A DNA stretch of 64,000 nucleotides from an uncultured Chloroflexota bacterium (GCA_937876225.1 CALFIC010000062.1:18211-82210); one strand, 5' to 3'; positions 7,349 through 16,961 are shown, counted from the first letter of the stretch. Notes: generated by a model not told the origin, from the letters alone. Program-made: numbers and translations.

Positions 7349-8560
7349 ATGATTACCTCACCGACCACAGCCGACATGCAGCATCTATTTTCAAAAATAG
7401 TGCAACACGATGAATCCGTCACTCCGATGCACTTAGATTTGCCAAACGAGACCCATGATACGATTAGTTTAGCCTATGGCGATGCTGACCCCGCCCTCTT
7501 TCCGGTCGATGCCCTTATAGGTGCGGTAGACACCATGCTCACTGGTAATCTCGACATCAGCTTGAATTATGCTCCAGCTTATGCCGGTCTCGTTACCTTA
7601 GTCCAAGAGCGCATGGCACGCGTCGATGTGCCCCTCGCCCGCAATCAAATCATGCTGGCCAATGGTTCGAGTCAAGTCTTGTCACTGTTGCCGCAGATTA
7701 TGTGCGATCCCGGTGATGTGATTATCATCGAAGGCCCTAGCTTCCTAGGAGCCGTCGAGACCTTTTTTAATTGTGGCTTGACCATCGAAACCGTCCCCGT
7801 ACGTGACGACGGCATGGATCTCGATATCCTCGAAGCAACGCTTGCGCGCCTTGCTGCTCAAGGCATCCGCGCCAAATTCATCTACACCATCCCCACCTTC
7901 CAAAACCCCACCGGCTCATTGATGCCCCTTGCCAACCGACAGCGTCTTGTGGCATTGGCCGCCCAATATGGCGTCTTGATTGTCGAAGACGATGCCTATG
8001 GTGATTTGCATTTCGATACTCCATTGCCCCCCAAGTTGATTGCCCTTGATCCAACCTGGGTGTTGTATGTAGGGACGTTTTCCAAAATCCTCGCCCCCGG
8101 CGTGCGGATGGCCTGGGCCTGTGGTCCGGTCGAAATCATCAAGCGCCTCAATCGCTTCAAAACTGAAGGCAGCAACGGACCATTTATGACCCGCCTTGTG
8201 GCCCAAGTCGCAGCCGACGGCTGGCTAGACCGCCACATCGCGGTGCTCAATGCCAACTACGCCCAAAAGTGCCATGCCATGCTGACCACCATCGCAGAGG
8301 CTTTCCCCAGCGATGTGCGCTACAACAAACCCCAAGGGGGATTTTTTGTCTATGCCTTCTTGCCGGCCGATTTGCCGGTGAGTCGCTTGTTGCCGGCTGC
8401 GGTTGCCAATGGGGTGTCGTTTTTGCCGGGCACGACGTGTTATGCCGATGGCCAAGGTACGCATGAAATCCGGCTGGCGTTTAGTTTTCAATCTCTTGAA
8501 AAAGTGGTTGAAGGGATTCGCAGGCTTGGTGCGACCATGCATCAACTTCGCCAGGCATAG
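7349..8560 (+). CDS. PLP-dependent aminotransferase (LysN / kynurenine-aminotransferase-II type), copy 1
   Basis: A 403-residue fold-type I aminotransferase without the MocR DNA-binding domain. Cofactor residues are visible: N186 in TFQNPTG, D214 and Y217 in IVEDDAYGDL, the Schiff-base K246 in GTFSKILAPG, and R253. The closest general type is 2-aminoadipate/kynurenine/aromatic aminotransferase, with 2-oxoglutarate as likely acceptor. It is followed by a close tandem paralogue, an MFS transporter, DAHP synthase and kynureninase, which favours an aromatic amino acid or kynurenine as substrate (inference). A TATAAT at 7311-7316 and GGGAGCC before the ATG serve as promoter and ribosome-binding site. 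Confidence 0.85.
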   Translation: MITSPTTADMQHLFSKIVQHDESVTPMHLDLPNETHDTISLAYGDADPALFPVDALIGAVDTMLTGNLDISLNYAPAYAGLVTLVQERMARVDVPLARNQIMLANGSSQVLSLLPQIMCDPGDVIIIEGPSFLGAVETFFNCGLTIETVPVRDDGMDLDILEATLARLAAQGIRAKFIYTIPTFQNPTGSLMPLANRQRLVALAAQYGVLIVEDDAYGDLHFDTPLPPKLIALDPTWVLYVGTFSKILAPGVRMAWACGPVEIIKRLNRFKTEGSNGPFMTRLVAQVAADGWLDRHIAVLNANYAQKCHAMLTTIAEAFPSDVRYNKPQGGFFVYAFLPADLPVSRLLPAAVANGVSFLPGTTCYADGQGTHEIRLAFSFQSLEKVVEGIRRLGATMHQLRQA

Positions 8561-8588
8561 GATATTGACACTAAAGAGAATTTATTTC

Positions 8589-8597
8589 TGTTACAAT
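8589..8597 (+). promoter_or_regulatory. Extended -10 promoter between the two aminotransferase genes
   Basis: TGTTACAAT (TG-n-TACAAT) lies 38 bases before the second aminotransferase start. A TTGACA at 8565-8570 is 21 bp away, too far for an ordinary spacer, so the extended -10 is the main evidence. A small hairpin, TGCGG (8601-8605) with CCGCA (8613-8617), is in the resulting leader. Confidence 0.4.
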
Positions 8598-8634
8598 ACA
8601 TGCGGATTTCTCCCGCACAGAATAGGAATGTATC

Positions 8635-9840
8635 ATGAGCAGTGACGCAGGCCAATTGACGCTTGATGCCTTGTTTTCGACCCGTGCCAAACTCGCTGGT
8701 GACGGCGCCGAGTGGGCTCCGGAACCCGATGGGACGATTAGTTTGGCCTACGGTTTTGCTGATCCAGAACACTTCCCGGTCAAAGAATTAGTCGAAGCTA
8801 CCGCCGAAATTTTAGCCGAAGACGTCAACGGCGCCTTGAACTATGGTCCTACCTACCCAGGACTAGTCAAGTTCGTCGCCGACCGCCTTCAGGCGAAGGG
8901 TGTCGCCCAAGCAACCCCCAAAAACGTCTTAATTTCCTATGGTTCAAGCCAAATTTTGGCCTTGTTGCCACAAATCTTGGTAGACCCAGGTGATACCGTG
9001 ATTGTCGAAGGCCCTTGCTTCATGGGCGCAGTGCGTTCATTCCAAGAAGCTGGTGCGAAAATCGAAACCGTCACTGTCCTTGAAGATGGGATGGACATCG
9101 ATGCCCTCGAAGCAATGCTCATCGACCTCAAGAGCCGCGGCATCCACCCTAAATTTATCTACACTACCCCCACCTTCCAAAACCCCACCGGCACCTTGAT
9201 GCCGCTCGCCAACCGCAAGCGCTTAGTCGCCTTGGCCGCCCAATATGGCGTGCTCATTGTCGAAGACGATGCCTATGGTGATTTGCGCTTCGAAGGTGAA
9301 GTATTGCCGCAATTGATTGCCCTTGACACCCAAGGCTGGGTACTCAACGTCGGTACCTTCTCCAAAATCCTTGCGCCTGGTGTGCGTATGGCCTGGGCCT
9401 GTGGCCCCGAAGCCATCATCAATCGTCTCCGTAAATTCAAGGTTGAGGGCTCGAGTGGTCCCTTCTTGACCCGCTTGGTGGAGCGCTTTGCTTCCGATGG
9501 GAAGCTCGATGCCCATATCGGCGAACTCAATGCCAACTATCGCCACAAGCGCGATGTGATGGTTGCGGCGATTACCGAACACTTCCCTGCTGATGTGCGC
9601 TATGTCGTCCCCACGGGTGGTTTTTTCATCTACTGTTATTTGCCGGCAGATCTCCCTGCCCCCAAAGTGGTCGCCGCAGGGCGGACCCACGGCGTGAGTT
9701 GTTTGCCCGGGCTGGGGTGCTATGCCAATGGCCAAGGAGCCCATGAAATCCGCTTGGCGTTCAGTTATCAAAGCATTGATAACCTCGTCGAGGGAATTCG
9801 CCGGCTCGGCGCCGCAATGAAATCGGTGCGCACAGCCTAA
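8635..9840 (+). CDS. PLP-dependent aminotransferase (LysN / kynurenine-aminotransferase-II type), copy 2
   Basis: A 401-residue paralogue of the preceding gene, collinear over its length. It has K244 in GTFSKILAPGVRMAW, the EDDAYGDL motif and FQNPTG. Some DNA stretches are almost identical between the copies (around 7891-8005 and 9167-9281), while the first 30 and scattered surface residues differ, as expected for a duplication with partial homogenisation. Substrate specificity may differ, since the N-terminal segments that cover the active site diverge. TAGGAATG precedes the start. The stop overlaps the following MFS start (TAATG), so the two are translationally coupled. Confidence 0.85.
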   Translation: MSSDAGQLTLDALFSTRAKLAGDGAEWAPEPDGTISLAYGFADPEHFPVKELVEATAEILAEDVNGALNYGPTYPGLVKFVADRLQAKGVAQATPKNVLISYGSSQILALLPQILVDPGDTVIVEGPCFMGAVRSFQEAGAKIETVTVLEDGMDIDALEAMLIDLKSRGIHPKFIYTTPTFQNPTGTLMPLANRKRLVALAAQYGVLIVEDDAYGDLRFEGEVLPQLIALDTQGWVLNVGTFSKILAPGVRMAWACGPEAIINRLRKFKVEGSSGPFLTRLVERFASDGKLDAHIGELNANYRHKRDVMVAAITEHFPADVRYVVPTGGFFIYCYLPADLPAPKVVAAGRTHGVSCLPGLGCYANGQGAHEIRLAFSYQSIDNLVEGIRRLGAAMKSVRTA

Positions 9841-11105
9841 TGCCTACTGCTGCGCCGTCAATTATTCATGCAGTGATGCATCGGGTCGAGCGCGTAATGC
9901 TCGGCCCGATGCGTAGTGATGTTCGCCATAATGTCTGGACCGAAACGTTTGCCTCGATGATTTATGGCATCTTTTGGGCCGTCACCGTCGGCTTTATGCC
10001 GGTTGTTTTGCGCAAAATGGGTGCCACCGAGAGTGAATTAGCCATCTATGTGGTTTTTCAATCACTCGGGTTGATTTTTACCCCGATTAGTGCCATGCTT
10101 TTTCAACGCTACCGCATCATCAAAATTGCCAACAGCATATGGGCCGTGGGACGCAGTATGTTTTTGCTGGTGCCACTGGTCGCCGGCAATGTGCCGCTAT
10201 TTATGGTGTTATTGGGGATTTTTTGGATTTGCGAAGTGATGCCGTCCCCCGGCTATGTCCGGCTCATGGAGCGCATGTATCCCAACGATGTGCGTGGTCG
10301 CATCATGGGGTTTATCCGCATTGGTATGACCTTTACGATTTTGTGTATGACACCGGTAGCAGGGTGGTTGCTCGATCACTATAGCTATACCATCGTGTTG
10401 CCGTGTATTGGCGTCGTGGGGTTAGCTGCGTCTGCAATGTTCCAACGCTTAAAGACGGATGATTCACCGGTGCAGGCAACCCCAGGAGTCGCACGGCCGC
10501 CGGTAATGACCATGCTCCGTGAAATTGCCAAAAACCGCTCATTCATGATGTTTTTGTTCCTCAACACCTTGTTTGGATGTGGCACGTTGCTCGGTGCGCC
10601 CCTCTATGCCATCGTGCAAGTCAATCGACTCGGACTGTCATACACCCAAGTAGGCTATCTCGGGCTTATCCAATCGATAACCTGGTTAATTGGCTATTTC
10701 TTTTGGGGTGGCATGGTTGATCGCCGTGGGCCGATTTGGGTGCTGGTGATAAGCATGTTGTGTGGTGCCATGATGCCATTTGGTTTCATGTTTGCGACGT
10801 CGATATGGTGGCTAGTGCCGGCATTTATCGGTCAGGGGTTGTTGATGGGGGGCTTTGATTTGGGCTTCACTACCACGGCAATGGCGCTGGCCGACCGCAA
10901 ACGCCTAGAAATTTATTTCTCGGTTGTGCATTTGGTTTCTGGGGTGCGGGGCATCGTGATTCCGTTGTTGACGCCGCTACTGATTGTCGCGCATGTCAGC
11001 GAAATTGTTATTTTTGGGGTGGGTGGATTGTGTATTCTGGCGTCGGCGGTGCTGGCCTACTGGATTCGCATCCCGGCACCACTCCCCGAAATAGAAGTAC
11101 CGTAA
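9840..11105 (+). CDS. MFS transporter, coupled to the aminotransferase
   Basis: A 421-residue major facilitator with about 12 membrane helices. It has the cytosolic VRGRIMGFIRIG loop and a second-half GYFFWGGMVDRRGPIWV resembling the MFS signature. The start ATG overlaps the aminotransferase stop by one base. The position inside an aminotransferase/DAHP synthase/kynureninase unit suggests export or uptake of an aromatic amino acid or its derivative; nothing in the sequence fixes the substrate. The DAHP synthase start follows 25 bp downstream. Confidence 0.85.
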   Translation: MPTAAPSIIHAVMHRVERVMLGPMRSDVRHNVWTETFASMIYGIFWAVTVGFMPVVLRKMGATESELAIYVVFQSLGLIFTPISAMLFQRYRIIKIANSIWAVGRSMFLLVPLVAGNVPLFMVLLGIFWICEVMPSPGYVRLMERMYPNDVRGRIMGFIRIGMTFTILCMTPVAGWLLDHYSYTIVLPCIGVVGLAASAMFQRLKTDDSPVQATPGVARPPVMTMLREIAKNRSFMMFLFLNTLFGCGTLLGAPLYAIVQVNRLGLSYTQVGYLGLIQSITWLIGYFFWGGMVDRRGPIWVLVISMLCGAMMPFGFMFATSIWWLVPAFIGQGLLMGGFDLGFTTTAMALADRKRLEIYFSVVHLVSGVRGIVIPLLTPLLIVAHVSEIVIFGVGGLCILASAVLAYWIRIPAPLPEIEVP

Positions 11106-11130
11106 ATCTGGATAATGACGAGGTGTGGTT

Positions 11131-12171
11131 GTGAGTTTAGTTGATGATGTCCGGGTCCGCGAAATGGGATATATGCCGTCGCCACGTGCGCTCAAACAAC
11201 AATATCCGCTTTCGCCCAATATGATGACCACTGTCTATGAATCACGGCAGACGATTCGCCGGATTGTCAATGGCGAAGATCCACGGTTACTGGTGGTGAT
11301 TGGCCCCTGTTCCATTCACGATATCGCTGCTGCGCATGATTATGCCAAAAAGCTCGCCGAAGTAGCAGCCCGTATGCGTGACCGCATGCTGATCGTGATG
11401 CGGGTCTATCTCGAAAAACCCCGTACCACCGTTGGCTGGCGTGGGCTCATCAATGACCCCCATCTCGATGGTTCTTTTGACATGGGTGCCGGGCTCGAAA
11501 TCGCGCGCAAGCTTTTGTGCGACATCACCGCCATGGGGTTGCCGACTGCTACCGAAATGCTCGATCCCATCAGTGCCCAATACACCTCAGATTTGGTCGT
11601 TTTGGCGGCCATTGGCGCCCGTACTACCGAGTCACAGATGCACCGCGCCTTGGCCAGTGGCTTGTCGATGCCCGTAGGCTTCAAAAACGGCACCGACGGC
11701 TCGATCGACGTGGCTGTGCATGCTTGTATTTCGGGTGCCGCACCCCACAGCTTCCTCGGCATCACCCAAGATGGTCAAGGCGCCGTGGTCAAGACCACCG
11801 GTAATCCCGATGGTTTTGTGATTTTGCGTGGGAGCCGGCTCGGACCCAATTACGACGATGCCAGTGTCACCAAAACTATTGATCTGATGAAGGCAGCCAA
11901 ACTTGCTCCTGCCGTGATGATCGACTGCAGTCACGCCAATTCGGGCTCCGATTATCGTCGCCAACGCGCCGTCTGGCAAGCCGGACTCGCCTTGCGCAAA
12001 CAAGGTGTGCACCAGATGATTGGCATGATGGTCGAAAGCAACTTGTTTGAAGGCAAACAAAACATTGGCGCCGATATCACGAATCTGCAATACGGCGTTT
12101 CGGTTACCGATGCCTGTGTGGGCTGGGACGAAACGGTCGCCATGTTAGAAGAGGTATACAATGCCGTATAA
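11131..12171 (+). CDS. aroG: Class I 3-deoxy-7-phosphoheptulonate (DAHP) synthase
   Basis: A 346-residue enzyme joining phosphoenolpyruvate and erythrose-4-phosphate, the first step of the shikimate pathway. Class I (AroF/G/H) motifs are complete: VIGPCSIHD with the metal Cys, EKPRTTVGWRG, GARTTESQMHR, GFKNGTDG, IDCSHANSGSD and GMMVESNLFEG. A GTG start at 11131 is used, because GAGG lies 7 bases before it; another GTG two codons earlier is less well placed. The gene overlaps kynureninase by 11 bp. No shikimate-pathway neighbour is present, so this may be a dedicated copy feeding a specialised pathway, and feedback by aromatic amino acids is possible. Confidence 0.92.
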   Translation: MSLVDDVRVREMGYMPSPRALKQQYPLSPNMMTTVYESRQTIRRIVNGEDPRLLVVIGPCSIHDIAAAHDYAKKLAEVAARMRDRMLIVMRVYLEKPRTTVGWRGLINDPHLDGSFDMGAGLEIARKLLCDITAMGLPTATEMLDPISAQYTSDLVVLAAIGARTTESQMHRALASGLSMPVGFKNGTDGSIDVAVHACISGAAPHSFLGITQDGQGAVVKTTGNPDGFVILRGSRLGPNYDDASVTKTIDLMKAAKLAPAVMIDCSHANSGSDYRRQRAVWQAGLALRKQGVHQMIGMMVESNLFEGKQNIGADITNLQYGVSVTDACVGWDETVAMLEEVYNAV

Positions 12172-13447
12172 TCTCCCCTCTGTTGCCTCTGGTCTGGCTG
12201 GTTCCCAGCAGGCCGACGCCCAAGACCCCGTCGCCCATTACCGCGATCAATTTGTCATCACTGACCCCGCTATCGTCTATTTCGATGGTAATTCGCTGGG
12301 ACGCATGCCCAAGCAAACCGCCGAACACTTGCACCACGTCATCCACACCGAGTGGAGCGATGGTTTGATTCGGGGCTGGGGCCGCGGCTGGTACGAAGCG
12401 CCGACCCGCATCGGCGACAAAATTGGCCAATTGCTCGGTGCCGCCCCTGGTCAAGTACTGGCGTGTGATTCAACCTCAGTCAACCTCTACAAACTCGTAA
12501 TGGCGGCACTGCAAGCCCGTCCCGACCGCACCGAGATTGTCAGTGATGCGCTTAACTTCCCGTCGGACCTCTATATCATGCAGGGGGCAATTGCCCACTA
12601 CGGGCATCGTCATCAGTTGCGGCTGGTTACTTCACGTGACAACGAACTGACCGTGTCGGCCGATGATTTGTATGACCTTATCACGCCCCAAACGGCGGTA
12701 GTCGTGCTCTCGCATGTCACCTTCAAAAGCGGCTTCATCTATGACATGCAGGCCATTACCGCAAAAGCGCATGCCGTCGGGGCATTGGTAATCTGGGACC
12801 TGAGTCATTCGGCCGGTGCAGTGCCGATGGAACTCGATGCCTGGCAGGTTGACATGGTAGTCGGGTGTGGCTACAAATTCCTCAACGGTGGCCCTGGTGC
12901 CCCGGCGTTTTTGTACATCAACAAAGCGATTCAAGACCAAGTCCAATCCCCCATTTGGGGCTGGTTTGGCCAAAAAGCCCCCTTTGCTTTTGATTTGCAG
13001 TACGAACCTGCCCCTGGTCTAGCGCGCTTCCTCGCCGGAACCCCGCCCATGCTATCGCTCTCGGCGGTCGAATCAGCGGTCGATATGCTCACTCACGTGG
13101 GAATGCCTGCTATCCGCGCCAAGTCGGTGGCCATCACCGAATACATGATTACCTTGTTTGATGCCCATTTGGCCGACTTGGGCTTCACACTCGGCAGCCC
13201 TCGTGATGCCGCTATTCGTGGCTCGCACGTCAGCATTCGCCATCCCTTGGGCTATCAGATTAATCAAGCCTTGATTGCCGAAATGCAGGTGATTCCCGAC
13301 TTCCGGGAACCCGATAACTTGCGCCTCGGCCTCAGCCCCTTGACTACCTCGTTCGCCGAAGTCTGGCATGGGGTGGATCGTATCCGCCATGCCGTTAGCC
13401 AAGGGTTGCACCACAAATACCCCGCCACCCGGGCCGCCGTCACCTAA
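12161..13447 (+). CDS. kynU: Kynureninase
   Basis: A 428-residue PLP enzyme cleaving kynurenine to anthranilate and alanine, or 3-hydroxykynurenine to 3-hydroxyanthranilate. Family landmarks: YFDGNSLGRMP near residue 40, GLIRGWGRGWYEAPTRIGD, D213 and H216 in WDLSHSAG, the cofactor Lys K239 in GCGYKFLNGGPGAPAF, and GWFGQKAPFAFD. Length and motifs are normal. It starts inside the DAHP synthase gene (11-bp overlap) and is the last gene of the unit, followed by a strong terminator. Tryptophan dioxygenase and kynurenine formamidase genes are not in the window; the acetamidase-type gene at 916-1854 is not a close substitute. Confidence 0.93.
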   Translation: MPYNLPSVASGLAGSQQADAQDPVAHYRDQFVITDPAIVYFDGNSLGRMPKQTAEHLHHVIHTEWSDGLIRGWGRGWYEAPTRIGDKIGQLLGAAPGQVLACDSTSVNLYKLVMAALQARPDRTEIVSDALNFPSDLYIMQGAIAHYGHRHQLRLVTSRDNELTVSADDLYDLITPQTAVVVLSHVTFKSGFIYDMQAITAKAHAVGALVIWDLSHSAGAVPMELDAWQVDMVVGCGYKFLNGGPGAPAFLYINKAIQDQVQSPIWGWFGQKAPFAFDLQYEPAPGLARFLAGTPPMLSLSAVESAVDMLTHVGMPAIRAKSVAITEYMITLFDAHLADLGFTLGSPRDAAIRGSHVSIRHPLGYQINQALIAEMQVIPDFREPDNLRLGLSPLTTSFAEVWHGVDRIRHAVSQGLHHKYPATRAAVT

Positions 13448-13455
13448 GTAAAACC

Positions 13456-13497
13456 AAAACGGGCCTGAGTACATGAATTTGTACTCGGGCCCGTTTT
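13456..13497. terminator. Bidirectional intrinsic terminator after kynureninase
   Basis: The stem AAAACGGGCCTGAGTACA (13456-13473) pairs with 13480-13497 around a TGAATT loop; one T-G pair interrupts an otherwise perfect match. A and T runs flank it on both sides, serving kynU and the convergent methyltransferase. Confidence 0.92.
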
Positions 13498-13518
13498 TTA
13501 TCGCTTCACGTCGTGCAC

Positions 13519-14604
13519 TTAGCGTTTTTGCACTACCACAATCGTCGCCCGCCGGCCCAACACCACCACGTGATGCAGGGTATCGATGTACATGCCGCTA
13601 TTGCGCTCGAGGGCGCGGTTGATGGCCCGCATATCGCTGGTGAGCAAGGCAGCCCGTGCGCCCAGTTGCATCACACGGCGCAGTTCTTTCATGACGGCGG
13701 GGTACAAGCGACGATTTTCTTCGGGCGTGCTGATTTGTACGCCAAACGGCAAGTTACAGACCACGGCATTAACGGAGTTTTCGTCGAGGGGTAATTCGCG
13801 GGCATCCCACGGTTTGACATCAATCGGCTTGTAGCGTGGCCCAATATTGGCTAACGCTTGGTCGACGGCATCTTCGCTGATGTCACCCCCGAGGAGCTGG
13901 GCATAGCGACTATGCAGGGCGCGTTCGATTAACGTGGTGCCGGCGCCACACATGGGGTCCAGAAAAACGTCCGTGGGCTTGGGCTTGGTGAGGAGCACCA
14001 AGGCAGCGGCAGCGGTGGGGCGTAGTGATGCTTCGATGTGGTTGATTTTGTAGGTGCGGTGGCGCATTGTTTCGTCGCTGACCCGCAATCCCAAGATGGC
14101 CATGGTATCGATTTGGGTAATCCAAAACTCGAGGCCATCTTCTTTGGCGCGCCAACGGTAGTCTTCACGTTGCTCGACTGCTTTTTCAATTAATTCTTGC
14201 AAATCAACCCGGCGGTACGGCATTTCGCCTTGTTGACGGGCAATCACGCGGAAGCGCAATTTGCCTTCACCACCCCGTTTGGGGTAGATGGCGCGCACAA
14301 TTTTGACCGCCTGATTAATCACCGGCGATTGCACGATTTTGTCGCGCAACACTTTGAGGGTGCTGTACTTGGGGGGCAAATCGGTATATTGGCCAATCAA
14401 AATAAAGACATCGTCGACGGTGCGCAATTTGAGTAAATCATCGACATCGCCATCATAATCAATGATGGTGAGGCCGTTGCGACCGGCGTGGACCACGTGT
14501 TCTTTGATAGTGGCGCGTTCGGGGAGTTGTTTGAGTTCTTCACGCACAATCACGTCAAAACCGGGGAGCGTGTGCAATACATATTGGATGGGTTGCTGTT
14601 TCAT
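13519..14604 (-). CDS. THUMP-domain RNA methyltransferase (UPF0020 family)
   Basis: A 361-residue protein that probably methylates guanine N2 in tRNA or rRNA using S-adenosylmethionine. Residues about 60-165 form a THUMP RNA-binding region, and about 190-361 a Rossmann-fold methyltransferase with motif I DPMCGAGT (216-223) and the catalytic NLPFG (284-288), the N/D-P-P-F-type motif of base N-methyltransferases such as TrmN/Trm14 and RlmL. The ATG at 14604 has AGGAAGGAACC in front; an upstream in-frame start would add 28 residues of non-family sequence. Cytosolic; exact target base unknown. Confidence 0.85.
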   Translation of the reverse strand: MKQQPIQYVLHTLPGFDVIVREELKQLPERATIKEHVVHAGRNGLTIIDYDGDVDDLLKLRTVDDVFILIGQYTDLPPKYSTLKVLRDKIVQSPVINQAVKIVRAIYPKRGGEGKLRFRVIARQQGEMPYRRVDLQELIEKAVEQREDYRWRAKEDGLEFWITQIDTMAILGLRVSDETMRHRTYKINHIEASLRPTAAAALVLLTKPKPTDVFLDPMCGAGTTLIERALHSRYAQLLGGDISEDAVDQALANIGPRYKPIDVKPWDARELPLDENSVNAVVCNLPFGVQISTPEENRRLYPAVMKELRRVMQLGARAALLTSDMRAINRALERNSGMYIDTLHHVVVLGRRATIVVVQKR

Positions 14605-14661
14605 GGTTCCTTCCTGCCACCCAAGTGCATCGCTGCCGGCCAGAGTGGTGTACAAAATCAA

Positions 14662-14694
14662 CGGTGATTGGGTGTACGTACACACCAATCACCG
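14662..14694 (-). terminator. Terminator-like palindrome after the aldo/keto reductase
   Basis: CGGTGATTGG (14662-14671) pairs with CCAATCACCG (14685-14694), and GTGTAC with GTACAC inside, leaving one bulged A. On the minus strand it is followed by TTGATTTTG, a weak T tract, so it probably ends the aldo/keto reductase transcript. Confidence 0.6.
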
Positions 14695-14708
14695 TAGCGG
14701 AGACATTG

Positions 14709-15671
14709 TTATGCGTTGGACGTCAAAATGGTCTCGATTCGGGCCATCACGTCGCTGGTGAGCAATGGCACCACATCGAGGGCTTTCATGTTTTCGTGGA
14801 CTTGGGCGGCACGGCTGGCCCCCGTAATCACACTACTCACATTGGGGTTCTTGAGACACCACGCCAGCGCCATTTGGGCCAGGCTACAGCCTAGCTCGCT
14901 TGCCACGGGGATGAGTTGCTCGACAATTGCTAAATTGCGCTGATCGGTCAGGCTCTTTTGGAGCCATTCGTAGCCTTTGAGGGCTCCGCGGCTATCGCTG
15001 GGGATACCTTGGCGATATTTGCCGGTGAGCATGCCTGATGCTAACGGGCTAAAAATCGTAGTACCGAGGCCAATGTCGCGATACAACAAGGCATATTCTT
15101 TTTCGAAACGGGTGCGGTGCAACATGTTGTACTGCGGTTGCTCCATCGTCGGCGGTGTCATGCCGAGCTCACGCGCGATGCCGTACGCTGCGCGAATCTC
15201 GTCGGCAGACCATTCTGACGTGCCCCAATAAAAGGCTTTGCCTTGGCGAATGACGATATCCATAGCGCGCACGGTTTCTTCGATAGGGGTATTGACATCG
15301 GGGCGGTGACAATAGACTAAATCGACATAATCCATTTGGAAACGCTTGAGGGCGTTGTTCACCCCTTCGATGACGTGCTTGTGTGACAAGCCGGTATCGT
15401 TGGGACCCGAGCCGCCCCAAAAAATCTTGGTGGAGACGACGAGGTCTTCACGGCGCCAGCCGGCTCGCTTGATGACGTTGCCCATGACCACTTCGGCTTG
15501 GCCACCGGCATACCCTTCGGCATTGTCAAAAAAGTTCACGCCGTTTTCAACGGCAGCAGTCATACATTCATAGGCGATTTCTTCACCGACTTGATTGCCA
15601 TAGGTTACCCATGCGCCCAACGAAAGGGCACTGACTTTCATGCCAGCGCGTCCGAGACGTCGATATTCCAT
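14709..15671 (-). CDS. Aldo/keto reductase, Kv-beta-like
   Basis: A 320-residue (alpha/beta)8 NADPH-dependent oxidoreductase reducing aldehydes or ketones in the cytosol. The catalytic tetrad is D49, Y54, K82 and H122 ([26 protein letters not shown]). The long [12 protein letters not shown] and [17 protein letters not shown] stretches and the [10 protein letters not shown] loop place it with the potassium-channel beta-subunit/YghZ branch. The start at 15671 follows AAAGGAGAGTG. It lies just upstream of the methyltransferase on the same strand, separated by a terminator-like hairpin, so it is likely its own unit. Confidence 0.9.
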   Translation of the reverse strand: MEYRRLGRAGMKVSALSLGAWVTYGNQVGEEIAYECMTAAVENGVNFFDNAEGYAGGQAEVVMGNVIKRAGWRREDLVVSTKIFWGGSGPNDTGLSHKHVIEGVNNALKRFQMDYVDLVYCHRPDVNTPIEETVRAMDIVIRQGKAFYWGTSEWSADEIRAAYGIARELGMTPPTMEQPQYNMLHRTRFEKEYALLYRDIGLGTTIFSPLASGMLTGKYRQGIPSDSRGALKGYEWLQKSLTDQRNLAIVEQLIPVASELGCSLAQMALAWCLKNPNVSSVITGASRAAQVHENMKALDVVPLLTSDVMARIETILTSNA

Positions 15672-15722
15672 TTCACTCTCCTTTATCTGGTAGCGGAATG
15701 CATACCCATTATTGTACCAAAT

Positions 15723-16961
15723 TCACACTGCCTCTGCCGTGACTGGTGACTCCCTCTCACTAACAACTTCGCGGATGGGGTTGACCACAAACAATAATGC
15801 GCCGAGTAAGCGCAATACCCCGAGTCCAATCACCACATATTGCGCCCCCATCCAACTAATCAGGGGAGCCACGGCCAAACTACTGACCAGCAAGCCGGCA
15901 TTCATGACGGTCACAAATACCCCCATGGCCAAGGCGCGTCGCTGTGGTGAGCAGACTTGGAGCAAGATGTTGAAATGACTCACGTCAATCCCAGGGTTAA
16001 TCATGCCAATCAGCAAAGAAAATACGAGAATAAGCGTAAGATTGGGCACAAACCCAATCGCAAAAAAATATAAGCAACTCAGGATCGACGAAATCATCAA
16101 AATTTTGCGGAAACCGTAGCGATCCATCAACCGTGGCCAAAATAGATTTCCCAAAATCGCCCCGCCATTAACAATTGCAAACCAAATCCCCAGCCAGGCA
16201 TCGCTAGCTCCCAACGTACGCACAAAATAAATCGGCTGGAAAGGAATTGCGGCCCAGGCGGCCAAATTAAAAATCAGCGTATTGATGGTAATTGCACGGT
16301 ACGGTTGGCTTTCGGTGAGTAATGACCAAATCCCGCGCCACGAACGATCGACATTAGCGGTGGTATCAATCACCACATCGGGGATATTGAGTTTAGTGAC
16401 ATACAACGTACTCAGCATACTGGTGACCATTGCGATGACAAACAAGATCTGATAATTCCCGGGGAAAGGGGCAACTTCCAGAAATCGCCCAAATCCGTAG
16501 GTGGCAATCATCATGGTTGCGCCTAGTGTGACATTCCGGGCCGAAAACAAGCGGGCGCGGCGGTGAATCGGAATAATGTCGGCAAACATGGGGAGCCAGC
16601 CGGCATTGAACAATGCCACTGGCACATTGGCAATGAGCAATATGGCGACAATTGCTTCGGCGCGGTAGGCAGGCATCCACGGCACAAAAATCAATAGCGC
16701 GTTCAAGAGTCGAAACGAAATCAAACTACCAAACATCCACGGCTTGCGCTTCGCGGTACGCTCCATGAGTACTGCAAAGGGAATCGTTGTGACGGCATTG
16801 ACTACTGCGGCAGCAGAAGTAATTAAGCTGACAATGAAATTTGAGCCACCAAGGCGAATGACAAATGCCGCGGCAAATGAATAGGCTGCGGCAGCAATGG
16901 CCGCCCACAAAAGCTCAATCACTAATAAACGGATGTTACGATCAACAGCGGGTGTATGCAT
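15723..16961 (-). CDS. MFS transporter
   Basis: A 412-residue major facilitator with about 12 membrane helices. VLMERTAKRKPWMFG stands at the loop 2-3 position and LMDRYGFRKILMIS at the equivalent site in the second half. It belongs to a loosely defined group of bacterial MFS proteins without known substrate. It is divergent from a TetR regulator across about 120 bp, the usual arrangement for a repressor and an efflux pump; the operator-like dyad there is placed over the TetR start point. Drug or metabolite efflux is the best guess. Confidence 0.85.
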   Translation of the reverse strand: MHTPAVDRNIRLLVIELLWAAIAAAAYSFAAAFVIRLGGSNFIVSLITSAAAVVNAVTTIPFAVLMERTAKRKPWMFGSLISFRLLNALLIFVPWMPAYRAEAIVAILLIANVPVALFNAGWLPMFADIIPIHRRARLFSARNVTLGATMMIATYGFGRFLEVAPFPGNYQILFVIAMVTSMLSTLYVTKLNIPDVVIDTTANVDRSWRGIWSLLTESQPYRAITINTLIFNLAAWAAIPFQPIYFVRTLGASDAWLGIWFAIVNGGAILGNLFWPRLMDRYGFRKILMISSILSCLYFFAIGFVPNLTLILVFSLLIGMINPGIDVSHFNILLQVCSPQRRALAMGVFVTVMNAGLLVSSLAVAPLISWMGAQYVVIGLGVLRLLGALLFVVNPIREVVSERESPVTAEAV

